This document shows positions 59,701 to 64,000 of a DNA stretch of 64,000 nt, one piece after another. Every line of letters starts with the position of its first letter. Position 1 is the first letter of the stretch. The position numbers and the translations under genes are program-made. The stretch is from contig NC_087076.1 in assembly GCF_026151205.1 (NCBI RefSeq), positions 3,307,902-3,371,901 of the forward strand, given 5' to 3'. This DNA comes from Bolinopsis microptera. Taxonomy: Eukaryota; Ctenophora; Tentaculata; Lobata; Bolinopsidae. The notes below the pieces were generated by a model that ran no database searches, had not been told where the DNA came from, and was given only the letters and a program-made list of their open reading frames with translations.

Positions 59701-60270
59701 ATTGGTGATTTCTTTGTATTGTAGAGACTAACTGTATTTTAAATCTTTTGTTTAAAACAGATTTAAAAGTATAATTACACTTATTTTTGATATTCTGATA
59801 AACAATTTAGTTCTCAAATTTACAGTCGTAAAATATATCGAGTTTAGAAAGTAATCGTATTTCCCCTTTGCTGTCAATGACAGAAGTCAAAGGAGTGTTT
59901 AGACACTTGAATGAGGACCTCATGCTCAACGTTTAACTATGTCATGAGTGTGCATTTTAGTATTACAGAATTTTGCTCTGGAAAGTTTGCAATTACTTAT
60001 TACGGAATTATAATTATTAGCGGATGACATCTCACACATCGTGTAACTGTTAAAATATTCAAGTATCTCACAGACTAATATAGAAATGTGACAATATTTC
60101 CCGTTTTGTGGCAGATCCCGCAGTAAAATAATTGATTACACAATAAGCAGTCACCTATCGTGAAGCGGAAAGGCGCTGATGTAAACGTCCGTGTCCAGGA
60201 GTCGCTGTATTCCTATTTTAACACGTTCGTCAGGGGGAGTGTGTGGCGTTCTCAACAGGATCCCGCTCAC
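53792..60270 (-). CDS. Anoctamin (TMEM16) family membrane protein, 13 exons, 5' end missing
   Basis: TMEM16 proteins are Ca2+-activated chloride channels or phospholipid scramblases. Exons in gene order: 60155-60270, 58604-58738, 58236-58370, 57484-~57611, 57031-57251, 56676-56877, 56303-56469, 55888-55985, 55633-55760, 55332-55494, 55138-55190, 54763-54947, 53792-54143; about 690 aa. Hallmarks in order: [56 protein letters not shown] and [154 protein letters not shown]. Acidic Ca2+-site residues are seen in TM7 (E-x-x-E of DEYLEM) and TM8 (NNIIEIRLD). The N-terminal cytosolic domain is largely missing and must lie upstream, beyond 60270. The acceptor of the 57484 exon is weak. Subtype within ANO1-7 is not assigned. 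Confidence 0.93.
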
Positions 60271-63200
60271 CTGAAATTAATAATTATTAAGTAAATTGAT
60301 CATCAGTTTTAAATCAATTCATTCATTAAATGATTAACCAATGTAGAATATTTTTGTGCGATCGTAGGAAAATTTATGGATGTGTAGTGAACTTTATTGC
60401 ATTAACAATAACATAGCGAGGGGCGTGAGCGTAAGAGTAGTGTACTAATAGAATATGAAGGATTTTATGGGCAACGAGATTCATTTTAAAATATTTTGAG
60501 GACTTTTACTTTAGCCGTTATATGTAAATAGAGTGCGGCTTTTAGTGACTAAAAATATCACTTTCTGCCGAAAAAAGCTTTCTGTTATAATAAAGAAGCA
60601 ATTTGATGCCATTGAGAAATAAAAAACATTTACCGATCGACAATTTAAAAGTTGAGAGTAGTCGATCTTAACAGTTATTGTGCTTTAAGCTTTTCTGCAG
60701 TGACCAGACTGAGTTTTCTGATGCTTAACTACTTAACCATTTTTTGAAAGAGCTTCTAGTTCTAAATCCGAATCTGAAGAAACCCTAGTAAATCAACGCC
60801 ACTTAGTAAAAAGTGGAAGTTTATTTGCAGGATATTAGATCACCGTTGTCTGTCTCACAGAATCTTCAGTAAGACAACCTTTGTCGCTGTGATGTTAAAT
60901 TTTGTTTAAAGGTTAACAGTAATTATAGAGGAGGTAATAATAGCAAGAGCGGAGAACTCTGAAAATATTGTGCTCCCATATCTCCCCAGAGAGCAATGTG
61001 TTGGTCTCTAGTAAGAGTCGTGTGTATTAAGGTTAGATTAAAAGAAGTTGAAAACAATTAGTAGAGGAAACTTAACTCAGGTAAAGACCATATTCAGCTA
61101 GAAGTTAATCTTAAGTTTGAGATACGGCAGGCTATATAGTAGGTATATATCTATGTTTTAAGTTACTGACGCTTCAGCTGCGAGTCCCTGTTACCCTGGA
61201 AAAGTACAGGTTCTTCTTGAAAGTTCTTTAAACGGATCCGGTTCTACTTTCGCCATACTTTCAGGTTAATCCAAGGTCCCGGAGAAGGGCCGGGGCTGTA
61301 GAAGGAGGTGATAACTAGGTCAGTTATCATTCCGCGGCCCTCGTTTCGCACTGCTGAGTACGAAACGTAATAATTTAATGATGGAATGTATCACATGGTT
61401 GCAGGGAATGCCGGCCTTTATTGACAGCTGGGTGCCTTGAAAATAACAGAATTACTTGGACAATGACATATATCCCCTCCAGTTGGTGGGCCTGTTATTA
61501 TCCTGCTATTAGATTAGAAGCGAGCCCTTTAGTTAGCCTGCATGCTCTTCTGCTTAACTTACACTTTGTTATGTCATGGCTGCGGTTGAATGACTTTTTA
61601 AAAGTTTGTGAGGAGATCTGGATGAAGGACAGTGGACACGGCACTGTCATATAAAACAATTAACTGTTCTGCTTATAAGGGTGCAGTTTTCTCTAGTTTT
61701 GAGTGGTTTTCACCACGAGTCTACTTAGAGTCTGCATCGTCGAAAAGTCTGCATTAACTCCGCTTCCGTTCTACTGTTAGGCGGCTTCTGATAGTATCTA
61801 AATAGATCACGTGATGATAACACAGCCCTTTCACTGGCTGCGGAGTTCTGTCCGCCAGCCTGATTGGATAACGATTTCTGTTAACCGCAAGCATTTCTAC
61901 GTGTGGGGAGTTATCTGCAGAAGCATAGGACGGTGTTGGTATATTAAATATTGTTACCACGCGTTGTATTTGCCGCACCAGGAATTATACCCTACTTTAT
62001 ACTCGTTACTTTTATACAGCTTTGAACACGTTCCCAAATCCTGAAGGAATTGATCCCCTGATATTTAGGGCAAACCTAATTACCAATTTCATTCGTATTT
62101 TTAATACGGCATAAAGAAATTACGCTCGTTGTTTGCTTTCCTGAAGACAGTCGCATATTTTGTTACTTTCCTCATTTGTGCAACTTTTGCAGGGCACCAT
62201 TATGAATTCACCATGTTTAAACACGCCGTCGTAGTATGTCAGTGGAATTTGTTCGAAGAGTGAGACGATTGTCCCGGTCACCTGGGTGTCTTGTCAAGTT
62301 GAAGGTAGCTCAAGCTAGCACCGTGGTCACGAGAACTCAATTTGTTGGAGTTGTTAAGCTGCTAGCCGAATCCCTCTAACCCGTCAGTCAGATCAGAAAG
62401 TCAGGCCCAAACAGACACAATTTGGGCACCTGCCACGTGTTTTGTGCGGTGTGTTGTTCCCTTTCGATCGGCTGATCAGTGAGCCCCAACGTGACACTGG
62501 TCGCCAGCTGGTACCACACCGCGACAGTGTGGCCAAGCTAAATTGCCTTGTCAGGACTCCAGTTCAACTGGACGGACAGTTTGGTATAAATAATCCTTCA
62601 CCCCGTAAACATGTTTTAATTTATCGCCCCGGTATAACTGCAGCTGTATGGATGCTGAATTATTTCATTCTCCGTCTCCCTTGATTGTTTCTTTTTCATA
62701 GCCCTGGTCGTAGAGCTTGGTTCAAATTACACAACATTTCGTCATTGTGCTGGGTTTAGCTTGTGGTTATGATGGAGTCTGGAGGGAAGTGAGCACCACT
62801 CAGCGCTAAGTGCCACGGTCCCACGGATCCAGGCACATCACCTCACCGATACCTAACAATACTAGTCCACTGCCCCTTTTTAATTATCCATCTCAGTATG
62901 CTGTGATCGTCTTGTTTCATCATCATCTCGCTATGTGGAGCTGCACTGAGACGTCACATACGAAAATAGGGCGGGCAGGGCTCTGGTTGTAGGAGGAGAG
63001 GTAGACAGCAGGCGGGGCTCAGGGACAGGGAGTAGACGGATCGGAACAAGAGGTGGCGGATAGTTGACCTGCACATTTTGTCACGGTAATTCTCAGGAAG
63101 ATATGCCCAATATGCGGGGAGGTCATTGTTCTGCCTCCTTATCTCGGTCATTAGTCCTTCTCAACGATCGGAAATATAGGGAAACAAAGTGATATCATCT

Positions 63201-64000
63201 GGTAAGAAGGCATCATGTGTACTTGCTCCCCACAGGAAGCGGAGCCCGGACCGTGCGGACGGACGGAGCCCTGAACTGAGTTTTGCAAAGCTCGCCAACT
63301 GCTGGCTACCCCAGCCACATCACCAAGAGAACATAAAGCCCGATATCCCAAACAATACTTAAAATTCTGTTAGTAGAATGAGTCCGTGAAAGGCAGTGTA
63401 AGTCTTGTGAACAAGGAGTTGTAGGATCTTTACAGCGAGCCTGGCCTGCCTGCCTTTAACTGTTTCTATCTCGCTAATCCGCCTCACTTCGTAAGTGTTA
63501 ATCGTTAAGGGTTCACTCCTCAATAACCTAACACTTGTTCGGCCAGTCCGGGACCTCGAGTCACGCCCTCACCTCTTATCTTCCGTTACTCTACTTTTTG
63601 GGAAGAGGTTCTGGTAAAGAAACCGGCATCCGAGTGATGACCTGCTGGTGTCACTAATGATACAGGGCTGTCACGGTCTTCAGACTCGCATATCGTCCGT
63701 CACTTGGCAATTAACTGTGGGCTACAAGCCATACCCGTGCCCGTGTAGCGGGGTTTACCGTGAAAGTGTGCAGCTTAACCAGCAGTTTTGTCCCTGTTAT
63801 TAAAATTAATTGCTGTCCCGGTGTCATTGGGGCTGTGTGTCACGTGACACAAACAGCCACCTTGCTCTAATGCTGTGTTTGCTTGCCTTGTGGCGCACTT
63901 GTTCTTCCCAACTTAATTAACTTTAATCTGAGTACACCGTGCGTGTTAGTGCTAGTAAGCCCACTTTACTTGTTTAAGTTTTTAGGACACTCTTACTCAC
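60271..64000. other. Upstream or intronic DNA of the anoctamin gene; no exon recognised
   Basis: From about 61300 the base composition is more GC-rich than the rest of the window. I find no conserved protein segment on either strand. The missing anoctamin N-terminal exons were looked for on the minus strand and not found, so this may be a long intron that continues past the window. Confidence 0.35.

Noticed and set aside
1-64000. tRNA, rRNA or other structured RNA genes
   Set aside because: No convincing B-box/cloverleaf or rRNA core sequence was noticed; a covariance-model scan would be decisive.

Overview
This window is eukaryotic nuclear DNA from an animal. Two long genes with many GT-AG introns are recognisable by protein family: a ZFR-type zinc-finger/DZF RNA-binding protein and an anoctamin (TMEM16). 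The rest is AT-rich, repeat-dense DNA holding several classes of transposon. The mix of LINE, hAT, Mutator-like and piggyBac-like remains with short introns suggests an invertebrate, perhaps a non-bilaterian such as a cnidarian. I cannot fix the taxon from sequence alone.

Layout. 2.0-5.3 kb: a rearranged LINE, with an intact ORF1-like protein on + lying between pieces of an endonuclease/RT protein on -. 6.0-7.95 kb: a decayed, intron-containing hAT transposase. 8.5-21.3 kb: the ZFR-like gene (+, about 16 exons). Its intron 3' of exon 4 carries a 23-bp minisatellite. A later intron has been blown up to 6.4 kb by a 6.2-kb element with ~650-bp terminal inverted repeats. That element contains a PHD-finger ORF1-like gene and a (GGA)n tract, and a second, piggyBac-like 2.04-kb element is inserted into its right arm. 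21.7-26.4 kb: dispersed repeats with telomere-like TTAGGG stretches, a 12-bp satellite, and three near-identical 640-bp tandem units.

28.7-31.9 kb: a second copy of the 2.04-kb TTAA element, then a 1.09-kb Mutator-type element with a 9-bp target duplication and a FLYWCH-like fragment. 33.4-49.7 kb: a MULE-transposase/SWIM-zinc-finger gene (+, about 14 exons, probably inactivated or error-affected). Its introns hold a 3.4-kb array of ~82-bp repeats, a 1.5-kb CCCT tract, a small inverted-repeat element and a 2.4-kb (GGA)n-bearing insertion bounded by inverted repeats. 50.8 kb: a perfect 55-bp-arm palindrome. 53.8-60.3 kb: 13 exons of an anoctamin (-), with the 5' end not found. 60.3-64 kb: no gene recognised.

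The two likely functional host genes (ZFR-like and anoctamin) are unrelated in role. The main story of the window is nested and very recent transposition inside introns. In two cases a related copy elsewhere in the window shows the pre-insertion site, so the insertion events can be read directly.
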